64,000 nt of DNA from Pseudomonas uvaldensis (GTDB lineage Bacteria; Pseudomonadota; Gammaproteobacteria; Pseudomonadales; Pseudomonadaceae), in contig NZ_JAIWKS010000003.1 in the NCBI RefSeq assembly GCF_021271205.1, positions 310,001-374,000 of the forward strand, read 5' to 3'. Shown here one piece after another: positions 26,989 through 37,212 of this stretch (position 1 is its first letter; every line of letters begins with the position of its first letter). The position numbers were made by a program, and so were the translations under genes. The notes under the pieces were generated by a model. It was not told the origin of the DNA. It did no database searches and saw only the letters and a program-made list of their open reading frames with translations.

Positions 26989-27903
26989 ATGTTACGTACA
27001 ATCAACTTCATGGGCGTCCGCAACATTGCGTTCGGCGTCACATTGTTTCTCACCGTGCTGGCGTTGTTCAGCTGGGCCACCAAGGGCCTGAACTACGGCC
27101 TGGACTTTACCGGCGGTACGCTCATCGAGCTGACCTACGAGCGTCCGGCCGATGTCACCAAAGTGCGCGAGCAGCTGGCGACATCGGGCTACGGTGAAGC
27201 GGTCGTCCAGAGCTTTGGTGCCACCACCGACCTGTTGGTGCGTATGCCGGGTGAAGACCCGCAGCTGGGCCATCAGGTTGCCGAGGCCTTGCAGAAGGCG
27301 GGCGGCGACAACCCGGCCCAGGTCAAGCGTGTCGAGTTCGTCGGTCCGCAGGTCGGTGAAGAGCTGCGCGACCAGGGCGGCCTCGGCATGCTGATGGCGC
27401 TGGGCGGTGTGCTGCTCTATCTGGCCTTTCGCTTCCAGTGGAAGTTCGCGGTGGGTGCGATTGTCTCGCTGATCCACGACGTGATCGTGACCGTAGGCAT
27501 CCTGTCGTTCTTCCAGATCACCTTCGACCTGACGGTGCTGGCGGCGGTGTTGGCGATCATCGGTTACTCGCTCAACGACACCATCGTCGTGTTCGACCGG
27601 GTGCGTGAAAACTTCCGTGTGCTGCGCAAGGCCTCGCTGATCGAGAACATCAACATCTCGACCACCCAGACCCTGTTGCGGACCATGGCGACTTCGATCT
27701 CCACGTTGCTGGCAATTGCGGCGCTGCTGTTCTTTGGCGGCGACAACCTGTTCGGTTTCTCCATCGCCCTGTTCATTGGTGTGATGGCAGGTACTTATTC
27801 GTCGATCTACATCGCCAACGTGGTGCTGATCTGGCTGAACCTGAGCACCGAGGACCTGATTCCTCCCGCGGCCACCGAAACGGAGGTGGACGACCGCCCA
27901 TAG
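26989..27903 (+). CDS. secF: protein translocase subunit SecF
   Basis: A 304-residue six-helix membrane protein, partner of SecD. It has GLDFTGGTLIELTYE in the first periplasmic loop and the membrane motif YSLNDTIVVFDRVREN near residue 190. It closes the yajC-secD-secF operon, which ends at a strong intrinsic terminator (27933-27962). Confidence 0.98.
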   Translation: MLRTINFMGVRNIAFGVTLFLTVLALFSWATKGLNYGLDFTGGTLIELTYERPADVTKVREQLATSGYGEAVVQSFGATTDLLVRMPGEDPQLGHQVAEALQKAGGDNPAQVKRVEFVGPQVGEELRDQGGLGMLMALGGVLLYLAFRFQWKFAVGAIVSLIHDVIVTVGILSFFQITFDLTVLAAVLAIIGYSLNDTIVVFDRVRENFRVLRKASLIENINISTTQTLLRTMATSISTLLAIAALLFFGGDNLFGFSIALFIGVMAGTYSSIYIANVVLIWLNLSTEDLIPPAATETEVDDRP

Positions 27904-27932
27904 GGCCTGTCGCCCCGTCCGTCACCGCTTGG

Positions 27933-27962
27933 AAGGCGCGAGTTGAACTCGCGCCTTTTTTT
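27933..27962 (+). terminator. intrinsic terminator after secF
   Basis: AAGGCGCGAGTT pairs with AACTCGCGCCTT around a very small loop and is followed by a T-run to 27962. Confidence 0.9.
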
Positions 27963-28020
27963 ATGCTCCAAGGCTGGGAGAAGCGCGGATTATTCCGCTT
28001 GTGATGGCCTGGAGGTTCAA

Positions 28021-28569
28021 GTGAACAAATCGATGCTGGTTGGTGCGGTATTGGGTGCTGTCGGTGTAACTGCCGGTGGTGCGGTCGCCACCTACAGCTT
28101 GGTGAAAAGTGGTCCTGAGTACGCGCAAGTATTGGCCGTGGAGCCGGTCAAAACCCAGATCAAGACCCCGCGTGAAGTGTGCAAGGATGTTACCGTGACC
28201 CGTCAGAGACCGGTCCAGGATCAACACCAGATCGCCGGCACCGTACTGGGCGCCGTGGCGGGTGGCCTGTTGGGTAACCAGATCGGCGGCGGCACCGGCA
28301 AGAAAATCGCCACCGTGGCAGGTGCGGCCGGTGGTGGTTATGCCGGTAACAAGATTCAGGAAGGCATGCAGGAGCGCGACACCTACACAACTACCCAGAC
28401 GCGCTGCAACACCGTCAATGACATCAGCGACAAGGTGGTCGGCTACGACGTTCGCTACATGCTCGATGGCAAGGAAGGCAAAGTCCGCATGGACCGCGAC
28501 CCGGGCAACCAGATCCCGGTGAACAAGGAAGGCCAACTGATCCTGGGGCAGAACGAACCAGCCCAGTGA
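28021..28569 (+). CDS. glycine-zipper 2TM-domain protein (envelope)
   Basis: A protein of about 182 residues starting at GTG 28021, which has GGAGG six bases upstream; an earlier frame from 27943 has no ribosome site and overlaps the secF terminator region. It has an N-terminal hydrophobic segment (MLVGAVLGAVGVTAGGAVATY) and a glycine-zipper block (AGTVLGAVAGGLLGNQIGGG, then AGAAGGGYAGNKI), the Rickettsia 17-kDa antigen family pattern, with paired cysteines. It is likely a periplasmic or membrane-attached protein. The exact role is unknown. Confidence 0.8.
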   Translation: MNKSMLVGAVLGAVGVTAGGAVATYSLVKSGPEYAQVLAVEPVKTQIKTPREVCKDVTVTRQRPVQDQHQIAGTVLGAVAGGLLGNQIGGGTGKKIATVAGAAGGGYAGNKIQEGMQERDTYTTTQTRCNTVNDISDKVVGYDVRYMLDGKEGKVRMDRDPGNQIPVNKEGQLILGQNEPAQ

Positions 28570-28581
28570 TCCAACCGCTAC

Positions 28582-28609
28582 AAAAAGCACCCTTCGGGGT
28601 GCTTTTTTT
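28582..28609 (+). terminator. intrinsic terminator after the glycine-zipper gene
   Basis: AAAAAGCACC, loop CTTCG, GGGTGCTTTTTTT. It is nearly identical to the inverted terminator at 28837-28864, 228 bases away. Confidence 0.9.
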
Positions 28610-28641
28610 ATGCCCGGATTCCAGGGACCATCACTCAACCC

Positions 28642-28731
28642 TGTGGGAGCGGGCTTGCTCGCGAATGCGGACTGGCATTCAAACCAGACATCGACTGACC
28701 CACCGCTTTCGCGAGCAAGCCCGCTCCCACA
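28642..28731. repeat. inverted REP pair
   Basis: TGTGGGAGCGGGCTTGCTC at 28642 and its inverted copy GAGCAAGCCCGCTCCCACA at about 28713-28731, separated by about 45 bases, make a REPIN-type doublet. Confidence 0.75.
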
Positions 28732-28774
28732 CTGGATCTTCAGTGAACTCAAATTTCATGTCCGGCACACGCCC

Positions 28775-28806
28775 CTTGTGGGAGCGAGCAGGCTCGCTCC
28801 CACAAG
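28775..28806. repeat. perfect 32-bp REP palindrome
   Basis: CTTGTGGGAGCGAGC, then AG, then GCTCGCTCCCACAAG: 15 bases perfectly inverted around 2. Confidence 0.8.
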
Positions 28807-28836
28807 GATCGGGTTCATCCACAGAATCACAGGCAC

Positions 28837-28864
28837 AAAAAAAGCACCCCGAAAGGTGCTTTTT
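28837..28864 (-). terminator. intrinsic terminator of suhB
   Basis: On the minus strand AAAAAGCACC, loop TTTCG, GGGTGCTTTTTTT, 14 bases after suhB. It differs from the terminator at 28582 by one base, in opposite orientation. Confidence 0.9.
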
Positions 28865-28877
28865 CATAGCCCGTCGC

Positions 28878-29696
28878 TTAGCGCTTCAGCGAGTGCGGCA
28901 AGTGCGGCTGGATGGCCGTCAGCACAGCCTTGAAGCATTTGGTGTTGCCAGCAACGATATGGCCTTTTTCAAGGAAATCGTGGCCGCCGGTGAAGTCGCT
29001 CACCAGGCCGCCCGCTTCCTGAATCAGCAGGGCGCCTGCCGCCATGTCCCACTCGGACAGGCCCGATTCCCAGAACGCATCGAAACGGCCCGCAGCCACA
29101 TAAGCCAGGTCCAGGCTCGCGGCACCTGCGCGGCGGATGCCGGCGGTCTGGCCGACCAGGGCGCGGAACATGCCCAGGTAGTTGTCCAGGTTGTCCATCT
29201 GGTCGTCACGGAACGGGAAACCGGTACCCAGCAGGGCGCCGTCCAGGCTGGTGCGGCCGCTGACGCGCAGGCGGCGACCGTTCAACTGGGCGCCACGGCC
29301 ACGGCTGGCGGTGAATTCTTCCTGGCGAACCGGGTCCAGCACGACAGCGTGTTCCAGGCGGCCACGGTATTTGCAGGCGATGCTGACAGCGAAGTGAGGG
29401 ATGCCGCGCAGGAAGTTGGTGGTGCCGTCCAGTGGATCGATGATCCACAGGTACTCTTCACCCTCGATACCGGTACCGGCGTGCATGCCGGTCTCTTCAC
29501 CCATGATCGAGTGGTTCGGGTAAGCCTTGCGCAGGGCGTCGACGATTTTCTGTTCGGCGGCGCGATCCACCTCGGACACGTAGTCCTTGGCGTCTTTTTC
29601 ATCGACCTTGATGGTATCCAGGCGCTCGATGGAGCGGAAGATCAGTTCACTGGCGCTGCGGGCGGCGCGCAGCGCGATATTCAGCATTGGCTGCAT
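28878..29696 (-). CDS. suhB: inositol monophosphatase family protein SuhB
   Basis: A 272-residue Mg-dependent phosphatase. Metal-binding motifs are WIIDPLDGTTNFLRGIPHFA (residues about 84-103) and the C-terminal WDMAAGALLIQEAGG. In E. coli SuhB also joins the rRNA antitermination complex. It lies divergent from trmJ, the usual Pseudomonas arrangement. The start ATG at 29696 gives the usual MQPMLNIALRAARSA. Confidence 0.95.
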   Translation of the reverse strand: MQPMLNIALRAARSASELIFRSIERLDTIKVDEKDAKDYVSEVDRAAEQKIVDALRKAYPNHSIMGEETGMHAGTGIEGEEYLWIIDPLDGTTNFLRGIPHFAVSIACKYRGRLEHAVVLDPVRQEEFTASRGRGAQLNGRRLRVSGRTSLDGALLGTGFPFRDDQMDNLDNYLGMFRALVGQTAGIRRAGAASLDLAYVAAGRFDAFWESGLSEWDMAAGALLIQEAGGLVSDFTGGHDFLEKGHIVAGNTKCFKAVLTAIQPHLPHSLKR

Positions 29697-29841
29697 GGAT
29701 GTGTCACCTAAGGTTGTTAAAGAAAGCCGGGCATTCTATCAGAAAGTTTTATCAGGAGAAGGTTGGCGTTCGCTTTCATAGCTTAACGGTAGGTGCTTAT
29801 GTAAGATTTGCTCCCCTTTATCGTGTTCGAGAGCGCCTCCC

Positions 29842-30612
29842 TTGTTGCAGAACATTCGTGTCGTCCTGGTCAATACCAGCCATCCGGGTAACATCGGCGG
29901 GGCTGCGCGGGCCATGAAGAACATGGGCCTGTCGCGCCTGGTGCTGGTCGAGCCAAGGGTGTTTCCCCATCACGAAGCCGACGCCCGGGCCTCCGGCGCC
30001 GGTGACATCCTGGCCAATGCGCAGGTCGTCGCCACCCTGGAAGACGCTCTGGTGGGTTGTAACCTGGTGCTCGGTACCAGCGCCCGTGATCGCCGCATTC
30101 CCTGGCCACTGCTCGACCCCCGCGAATGCGGCACGAAAGTGGTCGAAGAGGCCGCGCAAGGCTTTGAAATCGCCCTGGTGTTCGGCCGTGAAGACTCCGG
30201 CCTGACCAACGAAGAGCTGCACCGATGTCACTTTCACGTGCATATCCCTTCCGACCCCGGTTTCAGTTCGCTGAACCTCGGGGCGGCGGTGCAGGTGTTG
30301 AGCTACGAAGTGCGCATGGCCTGGCTGGCGGCCGAAGGCAAGCCCAGCAAGGTCGAAAAAACCGAGGTGACGTCGCCGCGCAGTGAGACACTGGCGACCA
30401 TGGATGAACTGGAGCGATTCTATGAGCACCTGGAACAGACCCTGGTGGACATCGAATTCCTCGACCCGGACAAGCCTCGGCACTTGATGGCACGCCTGCG
30501 TCGGTTGTACGGACGAAGCTCGGTCAGCCGGGCGGAGATGAATATATTGCGCGGCATCCTCACGGAAACCCAGAAAGCGGCCCGTGGCGAGCTGATTAAG
30601 CGGAAGGAATAA
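29842..30612 (+). CDS. trmJ: tRNA (cytidine/uridine-32-2'-O)-methyltransferase TrmJ
   Basis: A 256-residue SPOUT-family methyltransferase of tRNA position 32. It has [20 protein letters not shown] at residues 7-26, LVLVEPR, and the SAM-knot region [15 protein letters not shown] and [17 protein letters not shown]. The start must be TTG (29842 or the next codon), because no ATG or GTG precedes the conserved N-terminus in a suitable place; a rare start could keep expression low. cysE follows by one base. Confidence 0.95.
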   Translation: MLQNIRVVLVNTSHPGNIGGAARAMKNMGLSRLVLVEPRVFPHHEADARASGAGDILANAQVVATLEDALVGCNLVLGTSARDRRIPWPLLDPRECGTKVVEEAAQGFEIALVFGREDSGLTNEELHRCHFHVHIPSDPGFSSLNLGAAVQVLSYEVRMAWLAAEGKPSKVEKTEVTSPRSETLATMDELERFYEHLEQTLVDIEFLDPDKPRHLMARLRRLYGRSSVSRAEMNILRGILTETQKAARGELIKRKE

Positions 30613-30613
30613 A

Positions 30614-31390
30614 ATGTTCGATCGTTTGCGTGAAGATATCCAAAGCGTTTTCCATCGTGACCCGGCGGCGCGCAACGCCTTTGAAGTGCTGACCTGCTAC
30701 CCGGGAATGCACGCGATCTGGATCCACCGCCTGTCCGGCGCGTTGTGGAACATGGGCTGGAAGTGGCTGGCGCGGCTGGTCTCGAACTTCGGTCGCTGGC
30801 TCACCGGCATCGAGATTCATCCGGGCGCCAAGGTCGGTCGCCGGTTCTTCATCGACCACGGCATGGGCATCGTCATTGGCGAGACCGCCGAGATCGGCGA
30901 CGACGTGACGCTATACCAGGGTGTCACCCTGGGCGGCACCAGCTGGAACAAGGGCAAGCGTCACCCGACGCTGGAAGATGGCGTGGTGGTGGGTGCGGGC
31001 GCCAAGGTGCTCGGGCCGTTCACGGTGGGCGCGGGGGCGAAAGTCGGCTCCAATGCCGTGGTCACCAAGGCCGTGCCGCCTGGCGCGACCGTGGTCGGTA
31101 TCCCGGGGCGGATCATCGTCAAGTCCGACGAGGAGCAGGACGCCCGCCGCAAAGCCATGGCCGAGAAGATCGGCTTCGATGCCTACGGCGTCGGCGAAGA
31201 TATGCCCGACCCGGTCGCTCGGGCCATCAATCAGTTGCTCGATCACCTGCAAGCCGTTGACGGGCGCCTGGAGGGGATGTGCGGCGCCCTGAAGGAGCTG
31301 GGGAGTAACTATTGTGCCAAGGACCTGCCTGAACTGCGCGAGGAAGACTTCGCGTGTGTGAAGGATAAGGATGAAACCCAGGCCAGCTGA
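30614..31390 (+). CDS. cysE: serine O-acetyltransferase
   Basis: A 258-residue left-handed beta-helix acetyltransferase that makes O-acetylserine for cysteine synthesis. It shows an N-terminal helical part, then hexapeptide repeats with [37 protein letters not shown] and [15 protein letters not shown]. It begins one base after trmJ. Its product feeds cysteine to IscS encoded downstream, a natural neighbour. Confidence 0.96.
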   Translation: MFDRLREDIQSVFHRDPAARNAFEVLTCYPGMHAIWIHRLSGALWNMGWKWLARLVSNFGRWLTGIEIHPGAKVGRRFFIDHGMGIVIGETAEIGDDVTLYQGVTLGGTSWNKGKRHPTLEDGVVVGAGAKVLGPFTVGAGAKVGSNAVVTKAVPPGATVVGIPGRIIVKSDEEQDARRKAMAEKIGFDAYGVGEDMPDPVARAINQLLDHLQAVDGRLEGMCGALKELGSNYCAKDLPELREEDFACVKDKDETQAS

Positions 31391-31405
31391 AACCCGACTG
31401 GCCTC

Positions 31406-31480
31406 ATCGCGAGCAGGCTCACTCCCACAGGGATCGCACGAACGCCCACGATCCCATGTGGGAGCGAGCCTGCTCGCGAT
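31406..31480. repeat. inverted REP pair between cysE and iscR
   Basis: ATCGCGAGCAGGCTCACTCC and, inverted, GGAGCGAGCCTGCTCGCGAT, about 27 bases apart. Confidence 0.7.
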
Positions 31481-31576
31481 TAAACGATGACGCGGTATCG
31501 CTGGTCCTGCCCGCCAAGCCTTTGCTATCATGCGCCCGCTCTTTCGCGGGTAAACCCGAGTAACCCACTAGGTCTT

Positions 31577-31601
31577 ATACTTGACTTAAATACTCGGGAA
31601 T
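31577..31601 (+). promoter_or_regulatory. IscR-binding site / isc promoter
   Basis: ATACTTGACT, then TAAATACTCGGGAAT resembles the type 1 IscR site upstream of E. coli iscR (ATAGTTGAC..., TACTCGGG-type). It contains TTGACT as a -35-like box and lies 41 bases before iscR, consistent with autorepression by Fe-S-loaded IscR. A second ATACTCG follows at 31605. Confidence 0.75.
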
Positions 31602-31641
31602 TGCATACTCGCCCCCATTCCGAACTCCGTGGTAATTGTCC

Positions 31642-32133
31642 ATGCGACTGACTACAAAAGGCCGATACGCCGTGACCGCGATGCTGGATCTGGCATTGCA
31701 CGCGCAGCACGGGCCGGTGTCCCTGGCCGATATCTCCGAGCGCCAGGGCATTTCCCTGTCTTATCTCGAGCAGTTGTTCGCCAAACTGCGCCGCAGCAAC
31801 CTGGTGTCCAGCGTTCGCGGTCCAGGCGGTGGCTACCAGCTGTCCCGTGACATGCAAGGCATCCAGGTCGCCCAGGTGATCGATGCCGTGAACGAATCGG
31901 TCGATGCGACCAAATGCCAGGGCCTTGGCGACTGCCATGGCGGCGATACTTGCCTGACCCACCACTTGTGGTGCGACCTGAGCTTGCAGATCCACGAATT
32001 TCTGAGCGGTATCAGCTTGGCTGACCTTGTCACTCGTCGTGAGGTGCAGGAAGTAGCCCAGCGTCAGGACCAGCGCCGTTGCAATGGCAAGGCGCCGCAC
32101 CTGGACAAGATTGAAGCGTCCGCCGTCGAATGA
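31642..32133 (+). CDS. iscR: Fe-S cluster-sensing regulator IscR
   Basis: A 163-residue Rrf2-family repressor. It starts [20 protein letters not shown] at the ATG at 31642 (a TTG two codons earlier is less likely). The winged helix is followed by [13 protein letters not shown] and the cluster ligands C92, C98 and C104-type cysteines in [14 protein letters not shown]. It represses the isc operon when it carries a [2Fe-2S] cluster. It is the first gene of the operon. Confidence 0.97.
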   Translation: MRLTTKGRYAVTAMLDLALHAQHGPVSLADISERQGISLSYLEQLFAKLRRSNLVSSVRGPGGGYQLSRDMQGIQVAQVIDAVNESVDATKCQGLGDCHGGDTCLTHHLWCDLSLQIHEFLSGISLADLVTRREVQEVAQRQDQRRCNGKAPHLDKIEASAVE

Positions 32134-32183
32134 CCGCCGCAGAGCAAGCGGAACGCCAGCCAGCCTGATTTAGGAGAGAGTCC

Positions 32184-33398
32184 ATGAAATTGCCGATTTA
32201 CCTTGATTACTCTGCGACCACCCCGGTTGATCCGCGTGTCGCGCAAAAAATGAGTGAATGCCTGCTGGTCGACGGAAACTTCGGCAACCCGGCGTCCCGC
32301 TCCCACGTGTTCGGCTGGAAAGCCGAGGAAGCGGTCGAGAACGCCCGTCGCCAGGTCGCCGACCTGGTCAACGCCGACCCGCGTGAGATCGTCTGGACCT
32401 CCGGTGCCACCGAGTCCGACAACCTGGCAATCAAGGGTGTCGCGCATTTCTACCACACCAAGGGCAAGCACCTGATCACCTCCAAGATCGAACACAAGGC
32501 GGTCCTGGACACCACGCGCCAACTGGAGCGTGAAGGCTTCGAAGTCACCTACATCGAGCCCGGCGAAGACGGCCTGATCACCCCTGCCATGGTCGAAGCC
32601 GCCCTGCGCGACGACACCATCCTGGTTTCGATCATGCACGTGAACAACGAAATCGGCACCATCAACGACATCGCGGCCATCGGCGAACTGACCCGCTCCA
32701 AAGGCGTGCTGTTCCATGTCGACGCGGCCCAGTCCACCGGCAAGGTCGACATCGACCTGTCCAAGCTCAAAGTCGACCTGATGTCGTTCTCCGCCCACAA
32801 GACCTACGGCCCGAAAGGCATCGGCGCGCTGTACGTGAGCCGCAAGCCGCGTGTTCGCCTCGAAGCGACCATGCACGGCGGCGGTCACGAGCGCGGCATG
32901 CGTTCCGGCACCCTGGCGACCCACCAGATCGTCGGCATGGGCGAGGCCTTCCGTGTTGCCAAGGAAGACATGGCCGCCGAGAGCGTGCGCATCAAGGCCC
33001 TGAGCGACCGCTTCTTCAAGCAGGTCGAGCACCTGGAAGAGCTCTACGTCAACGGCAGCATGACCGCCCGCGTCCCGCACAACCTGAACCTGAGCTTCAA
33101 CTACGTTGAAGGCGAGTCGCTGATCATGGCGCTCAAGGATCTGGCTGTGTCGTCCGGTTCGGCGTGCACCTCGGCGTCCCTCGAGCCTTCGTACGTACTG
33201 CGCGCCCTGGGCCGCAACGACGAACTGGCCCACAGCTCGATCCGCTTCACCTTCGGCCGCTTCACCACCGAAGAAGAAATCGATTACGCCGCGCAGAAAG
33301 TCTGCGAGGCCGTGACCAAGCTGCGAGCTCTGTCGCCGCTCTGGGACATGTACAAAGACGGCGTCGACATCTCGAAGATCGAGTGGGCGGCGCACTGA
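32184..33398 (+). CDS. iscS: cysteine desulfurase IscS
   Basis: A 404-residue PLP enzyme that takes sulfur from cysteine for Fe-S clusters and tRNA thiolation. The PLP lysine is K206 ([11 protein letters not shown]), the active persulfide cysteine is C328 ([11 protein letters not shown]), and it starts [22 protein letters not shown] lies upstream. It is in the operon iscR-iscS-iscU-iscA-hscB-hscA-fdx-iscX. Confidence 0.98.
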   Translation: MKLPIYLDYSATTPVDPRVAQKMSECLLVDGNFGNPASRSHVFGWKAEEAVENARRQVADLVNADPREIVWTSGATESDNLAIKGVAHFYHTKGKHLITSKIEHKAVLDTTRQLEREGFEVTYIEPGEDGLITPAMVEAALRDDTILVSIMHVNNEIGTINDIAAIGELTRSKGVLFHVDAAQSTGKVDIDLSKLKVDLMSFSAHKTYGPKGIGALYVSRKPRVRLEATMHGGGHERGMRSGTLATHQIVGMGEAFRVAKEDMAAESVRIKALSDRFFKQVEHLEELYVNGSMTARVPHNLNLSFNYVEGESLIMALKDLAVSSGSACTSASLEPSYVLRALGRNDELAHSSIRFTFGRFTTEEEIDYAAQKVCEAVTKLRALSPLWDMYKDGVDISKIEWAAH

Positions 33399-33441
33399 AG
33401 AAGTCGCCACCAGAGCGACTCATTGATGAGGATTGAAGCAA

Positions 33442-33828
33442 ATGGCATATAGCGAAAAGGTCATCGACCACTACGAGAACCCGCGCAACGTCGGCAAGAT
33501 GGACGCGCAGGATCCTGATGTCGGCACCGGCATGGTCGGCGCCCCGGCCTGCGGCGACGTGATGCGTCTGCAGATCAAGGTCAACGAGCAGGGCATCATT
33601 GAAGACGCCAAGTTCAAGACCTACGGCTGCGGCTCGGCCATCGCGTCCAGCTCCCTGGCGACTGAGTGGATGAAGGGCAAGACCCTCGACGAAGCCGAAA
33701 CCATCAAGAACACCCAGCTGGCCGAAGAACTGGCCCTGCCGCCAGTGAAAATCCACTGCTCGGTACTCGCTGAAGACGCCATCAAGGCCGCCGTTCGCGA
33801 CTACAAGCAGAAGAAAGGCTTGATCTGA
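33442..33828 (+). CDS. iscU: iron-sulfur cluster scaffold IscU
   Basis: A 128-residue scaffold for cluster building. It starts MAYSEKVIDHYENPRNVG at the ATG at 33442; a codon three triplets earlier is not supported. Cysteine ligands C37 (APACGDVM), C63 (YGCGS) and C106 (KIHCSV) and the LPPVK HscA-binding motif are all present. Confidence 0.98.
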   Translation: MAYSEKVIDHYENPRNVGKMDAQDPDVGTGMVGAPACGDVMRLQIKVNEQGIIEDAKFKTYGCGSAIASSSLATEWMKGKTLDEAETIKNTQLAEELALPPVKIHCSVLAEDAIKAAVRDYKQKKGLI

Positions 33829-33852
33829 ACCGCGACAGGTAAGGAGTTTTCC

Positions 33853-34176
33853 ATGGCTATCCAGATGACAGAAGCAGCCGCCAAGCATGTACAGCGCTCC
33901 CTCGCGGGGCGCGGCAAGGGCGAGGGCATCCGCCTGGGTGTTCGCACCACCGGTTGTTCCGGCCTTGCCTATGTACTGGAATTCGTCGACGAAGTCGGCG
34001 AAGACGACCAGGTGTTCGAGAGTCATGGTCAAAAAGTGATCATCGACCCGAAAAGCCTGACGTACCTGGACGGCACTGAGCTGGATTTCGTCAAGGAAGG
34101 GTTGAACGAAGGCTTCAAGTTCAACAACCCCAACGTGCGCGGTGAATGTGGCTGCGGCGAAAGCTTCAATATCTGA
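33853..34176 (+). CDS. iscA: A-type Fe-S carrier IscA
   Basis: A 107-residue carrier with ligands in TTGCSGLAY (near residue 35) and the C-terminal CGCGESF motif. AAGGAG lies 7 bases before the start. It passes clusters to target proteins and follows iscU in the operon. Confidence 0.97.
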   Translation: MAIQMTEAAAKHVQRSLAGRGKGEGIRLGVRTTGCSGLAYVLEFVDEVGEDDQVFESHGQKVIIDPKSLTYLDGTELDFVKEGLNEGFKFNNPNVRGECGCGESFNI

Positions 34177-34184
34177 GGCGGCTT

Positions 34185-34706
34185 GTGGGTACTCCTTGTC
34201 ATTTTGCTTTGTTCCAGTTGCAGCCTGCTTTTCAGCTGGATCTCGATCAGTTGTCCGCGCGTTATCTGGAACTGGCCCGTGGTGTCCACCCGGATCGTTT
34301 CGCTGACGCCTCCGAGGCTGAGCAGCGACGGGCGCTCGAGCAGTCCGCGAACCTCAACGAGGCGTACCAGACGCTCAAGCACCCGGCCAAGCGCGCACGT
34401 TACCTGCTCGCCATCAGCGGCCATGAACTGCCCCTGGAAGTCACGGTTCACGATCCCGAGTTTCTGTTGCAGCAGATGCAGTGGCGCGAAGAGCTCGAAG
34501 ACTTGCAGGACAGTGCCGACCTGGCCGGTGTCACCGCCTTCAAGCGCCGCCTGAAAGACGCCCAGCAGCAACTGAACGACAGCTTCGCGGCCTGTTGGAA
34601 CGATGCCGCGCAACGCGAGCAGGCCGAGCGCCTGATGCGGCGCATGCAGTTCCTCGACAAGCTCACCTACGAAGTGCGCCAGCTGGAAGAGCGCCTCGAC
34701 GATTAA
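34185..34706 (+). CDS. hscB: J-domain co-chaperone HscB
   Basis: A 173-residue co-chaperone that brings IscU to HscA. The GTG at 34185, with GAGGCGG upstream and 8 bp after the iscA stop, gives the family length and N-terminus [14 protein letters not shown]; an earlier frame start inside iscA is rejected. The J-domain HPD is in ARGVHPDRF, and the C-terminal three-helix IscU-binding domain covers residues about 90-170. Confidence 0.96.
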   Translation: MGTPCHFALFQLQPAFQLDLDQLSARYLELARGVHPDRFADASEAEQRRALEQSANLNEAYQTLKHPAKRARYLLAISGHELPLEVTVHDPEFLLQQMQWREELEDLQDSADLAGVTAFKRRLKDAQQQLNDSFAACWNDAAQREQAERLMRRMQFLDKLTYEVRQLEERLDD

Positions 34707-34756
34707 CCCAGTGCCGCTCCGGTCGCACGCCTGATTACAGATAAGTCCTGATTACG

Positions 34757-36619
34757 ATGGCCCTACTGCAGATCGCCGAACCCGGCCAAAGTCCACAACC
34801 GCACCAGCGTCGCCTGGCTGTCGGAATCGACTTGGGTACCACCAATTCCCTGGTCGCTGCGGTACGCAGCGGTCTTTCCGAGCCGCTGGCCGACGAGCAG
34901 GGGCGGGTGATCCTGCCGTCTGCCGTGCGTTATCACGCCGACCACGTCGAAGTCGGCGAATCGGCCAAGCTGGCTGCGGCCACCGATCCGTTGAACACTA
35001 TTGTCTCGGTCAAGCGCTTGATGGGTCGTGGTCTGTCCGACGTCAAGCAATTGGGCGATCAGTTGCCGTACCGCTTCGTCGGCGGCGAGTCCCACATGCC
35101 GTTCATCGAAACCGTGCAGGGGCCGAAAAGCCCGGTGGAAGTATCGGCCGATATCCTCAAGGTGTTGCGCCAGCGCGCCGAGGCCGCGTTGGGTGGCGAA
35201 TTGGTGGGTGCGGTTATCACTGTCCCGGCCTATTTCGATGATGCCCAGCGCCAGGCTACCAAGGACGCGGCCAAGTTGGCCGGTCTCAGCGTGCTGCGTC
35301 TGCTCAACGAGCCGACCGCCGCGGCGGTGGCCTATGGCCTGGACCAACACGCCGAAGGGCTGGTCGCTATCTATGACTTGGGCGGCGGCACGTTCGACAT
35401 CTCCATCCTGCGCCTGACCGGCGGTGTATTCGAAGTCCTGGCCACCGGTGGCGACAGCGCCCTGGGCGGCGATGACTTCGACCACGCCATCGCCGGCTGG
35501 ATCATCGAGCAGGCGGGCCTGTCCGCCGACCTGGATCCGGGTGCGCAACGCCATTTGCTGCAAACCGCCTGCGCGGCCAAGGAAGCCCTGACCGACGCCG
35601 CAAGCGTTGAAGTGGTCTACGGCGAGTGGAAAGCGTCCCTGAGCCGCGAAACCTTCGACGCGCTGATCGAACCCATGGTGGCCCGCAGCCTCAAGGCCTG
35701 CCGCCGCGCCGTGCGTGATTCCGGCGTCGAGATCGAAGACGTCAAGGCCGTGGTCATGGTCGGCGGTTCGACCCGCGTGCCTCGGGTTCGCCAAGCCGTC
35801 GCCGAGGCCTTTGGTCGCCAGCCGCTGACCGAAATCGACCCGGATCAGGTGGTTGCCATCGGCGCCGCGATCCAGGCCGATACCCTGGCCGGCAACAAGC
35901 GCGACGGCGGCGAACTGCTGTTGCTCGACGTGATCCCGCTGTCCCTGGGCCTGGAAACCATGGGCGGCCTGATGGAGAAGGTGATTCCGCGCAACACCAC
36001 CATTCCCGTGGCCCGCGCCCAGGATTTCACCACTTATAAAGACGGCCAGTCGGCCATGATGATCCACGTGCTGCAAGGCGAGCGTGAACTGATCAGCGAC
36101 TGCCGCTCCCTGGCGCGTTTCGAATTGCGCGGCATTCCGGCCATGGTGGCTGGCGCGGCGAAGATCCGCGTCACTTTCCAGGTCGATGCCGATGGTTTGC
36201 TCAACGTTTCCGCTCGCGAGCTGGGCTCTGGCGTCGAGGCCAGCATCCAGGTCAAGCCGTCCTATGGCCTGACCGACGGCGAAATCGCCCGGATGCTCAA
36301 GGATTCCTTCCAGTACGCTGGCGATGACAAAGTGGCTCGTGTGTTGCGCGAGCAGCAAGTCGACGCCCAGCGCCTGATCGAAGCCGTGCAGGGCGCCCTT
36401 GAGGCTGACGGCGACCGTCTGCTGGACGCCGAAGAGCGCATGGTCATCGAAATGCAGATGCAGGAATTGTCCGAATTGATCAAAGGCACCGATGGCTATG
36501 CCATCGAGCAGCAGACCAAGCGTCTGTCGAGCGTCACCGATGCCTTTGCCGCCCGCCGCCTGGACTCAACGGTCAAAGCCGCCCTGGCGGGGCGTAACCT
36601 GAATGAAATCGAGGAGTAA
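34757..36619 (+). CDS. hscA: Hsp70-type chaperone HscA
   Basis: A 620-residue Hsp70 specialised for IscU. ATPase-domain motifs: [18 protein letters not shown] (near residue 20), [14 protein letters not shown] (near 205), [14 protein letters not shown] (near 335). The substrate-binding domain starts around [12 protein letters not shown]. In the family it drives cluster release from the IscU LPPVK motif. It is three bases from fdx. Confidence 0.98.
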   Translation: MALLQIAEPGQSPQPHQRRLAVGIDLGTTNSLVAAVRSGLSEPLADEQGRVILPSAVRYHADHVEVGESAKLAAATDPLNTIVSVKRLMGRGLSDVKQLGDQLPYRFVGGESHMPFIETVQGPKSPVEVSADILKVLRQRAEAALGGELVGAVITVPAYFDDAQRQATKDAAKLAGLSVLRLLNEPTAAAVAYGLDQHAEGLVAIYDLGGGTFDISILRLTGGVFEVLATGGDSALGGDDFDHAIAGWIIEQAGLSADLDPGAQRHLLQTACAAKEALTDAASVEVVYGEWKASLSRETFDALIEPMVARSLKACRRAVRDSGVEIEDVKAVVMVGGSTRVPRVRQAVAEAFGRQPLTEIDPDQVVAIGAAIQADTLAGNKRDGGELLLLDVIPLSLGLETMGGLMEKVIPRNTTIPVARAQDFTTYKDGQSAMMIHVLQGERELISDCRSLARFELRGIPAMVAGAAKIRVTFQVDADGLLNVSARELGSGVEASIQVKPSYGLTDGEIARMLKDSFQYAGDDKVARVLREQQVDAQRLIEAVQGALEADGDRLLDAEERMVIEMQMQELSELIKGTDGYAIEQQTKRLSSVTDAFAARRLDSTVKAALAGRNLNEIEE

Positions 36620-36622
36620 TTG

Positions 36623-36964
36623 ATGCCACAGGTGATTTTTTTGCCCCACGAGAAGTTCTGCCCCGAGGGCATGGTGGTGGAGGCTGAGCCTGGGATCTCT
36701 ATCCTTGAATTGGCCCATAAACACGATATTGAAATGGAAAGCGCTTGCGGCGGCGTCTGCGCCTGCACGACCTGCCATTGCATCATTCGCGAGGGCTTCG
36801 ATTCGCTGGAAGAAGCGGACGAACTGGAAGAAGATTACCTCGACAAGGCCTGGGGCCTGGAAGCGCAATCGCGCCTGGGTTGCCAGGCTATCGTCGGTAC
36901 GGAAGACCTGACCGTCGAAATCCCCAAATACTCGCTCAACCACGCTGCCGAAGCGCCGCACTGA
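36623..36964 (+). CDS. fdx: [2Fe-2S] ferredoxin of the isc operon
   Basis: A 113-residue adrenodoxin-like ferredoxin. Ligands C42, C48 and C51 (CGGVCACTTC) and the late cysteine in RLGCQAIVG match isc Fdx. It supplies electrons for cluster assembly. The ATG at 36623 is chosen over the TTG just before it. It is in the operon with hscA (3 bp) and iscX (14 bp). Confidence 0.97.
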   Translation: MPQVIFLPHEKFCPEGMVVEAEPGISILELAHKHDIEMESACGGVCACTTCHCIIREGFDSLEEADELEEDYLDKAWGLEAQSRLGCQAIVGTEDLTVEIPKYSLNHAAEAPH

Positions 36965-36978
36965 TCCGGGAATCCAAC

Positions 36979-37179
36979 ATGAGTCTGAAATGGGTTGATG
37001 TGCTGGAGATCGCGATCCAGCTGGCCGAGACCAAGCCTGATGTAAACCCGCGTTACGTGAACTTCGTCGATCTGCACCAGTGGGTGCTGGCCTTGCCGGA
37101 GTTCAGCGATGATCCGTCCCGTGGCGGCGAGAAAGTGCTTGAGGCCATCCAGGCCGCCTGGATCGAAGAAGCAGATTGA
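36979..37179 (+). CDS. iscX: IscX (YfhJ) Fe-S assembly modulator
   Basis: A 66-residue acidic protein, MSLKWVDVLEIAIQLAE then PRYVNFVDLHQWVL and an acidic end, the IscX pattern. It binds IscS and iron in E. coli. It is the last gene of the isc operon, ending at the hairpin at 37213. Confidence 0.95.
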   Translation: MSLKWVDVLEIAIQLAETKPDVNPRYVNFVDLHQWVLALPEFSDDPSRGGEKVLEAIQAAWIEEAD

Positions 37180-37212
37180 GTCTGTACTGTACGCAGTTAG
37201 GCAATACCCGAT

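Noticed and set aside
28642..28806. Possible CRISPR-like repeats
   Set aside because: Repeats are inverted pairs without regular spacers or cas genes; they fit REP/REPIN elements.
34763..36358. Long minus-strand frame opposite hscA
   Set aside because: An antisense shadow of a well-known chaperone gene; no recognisable protein.
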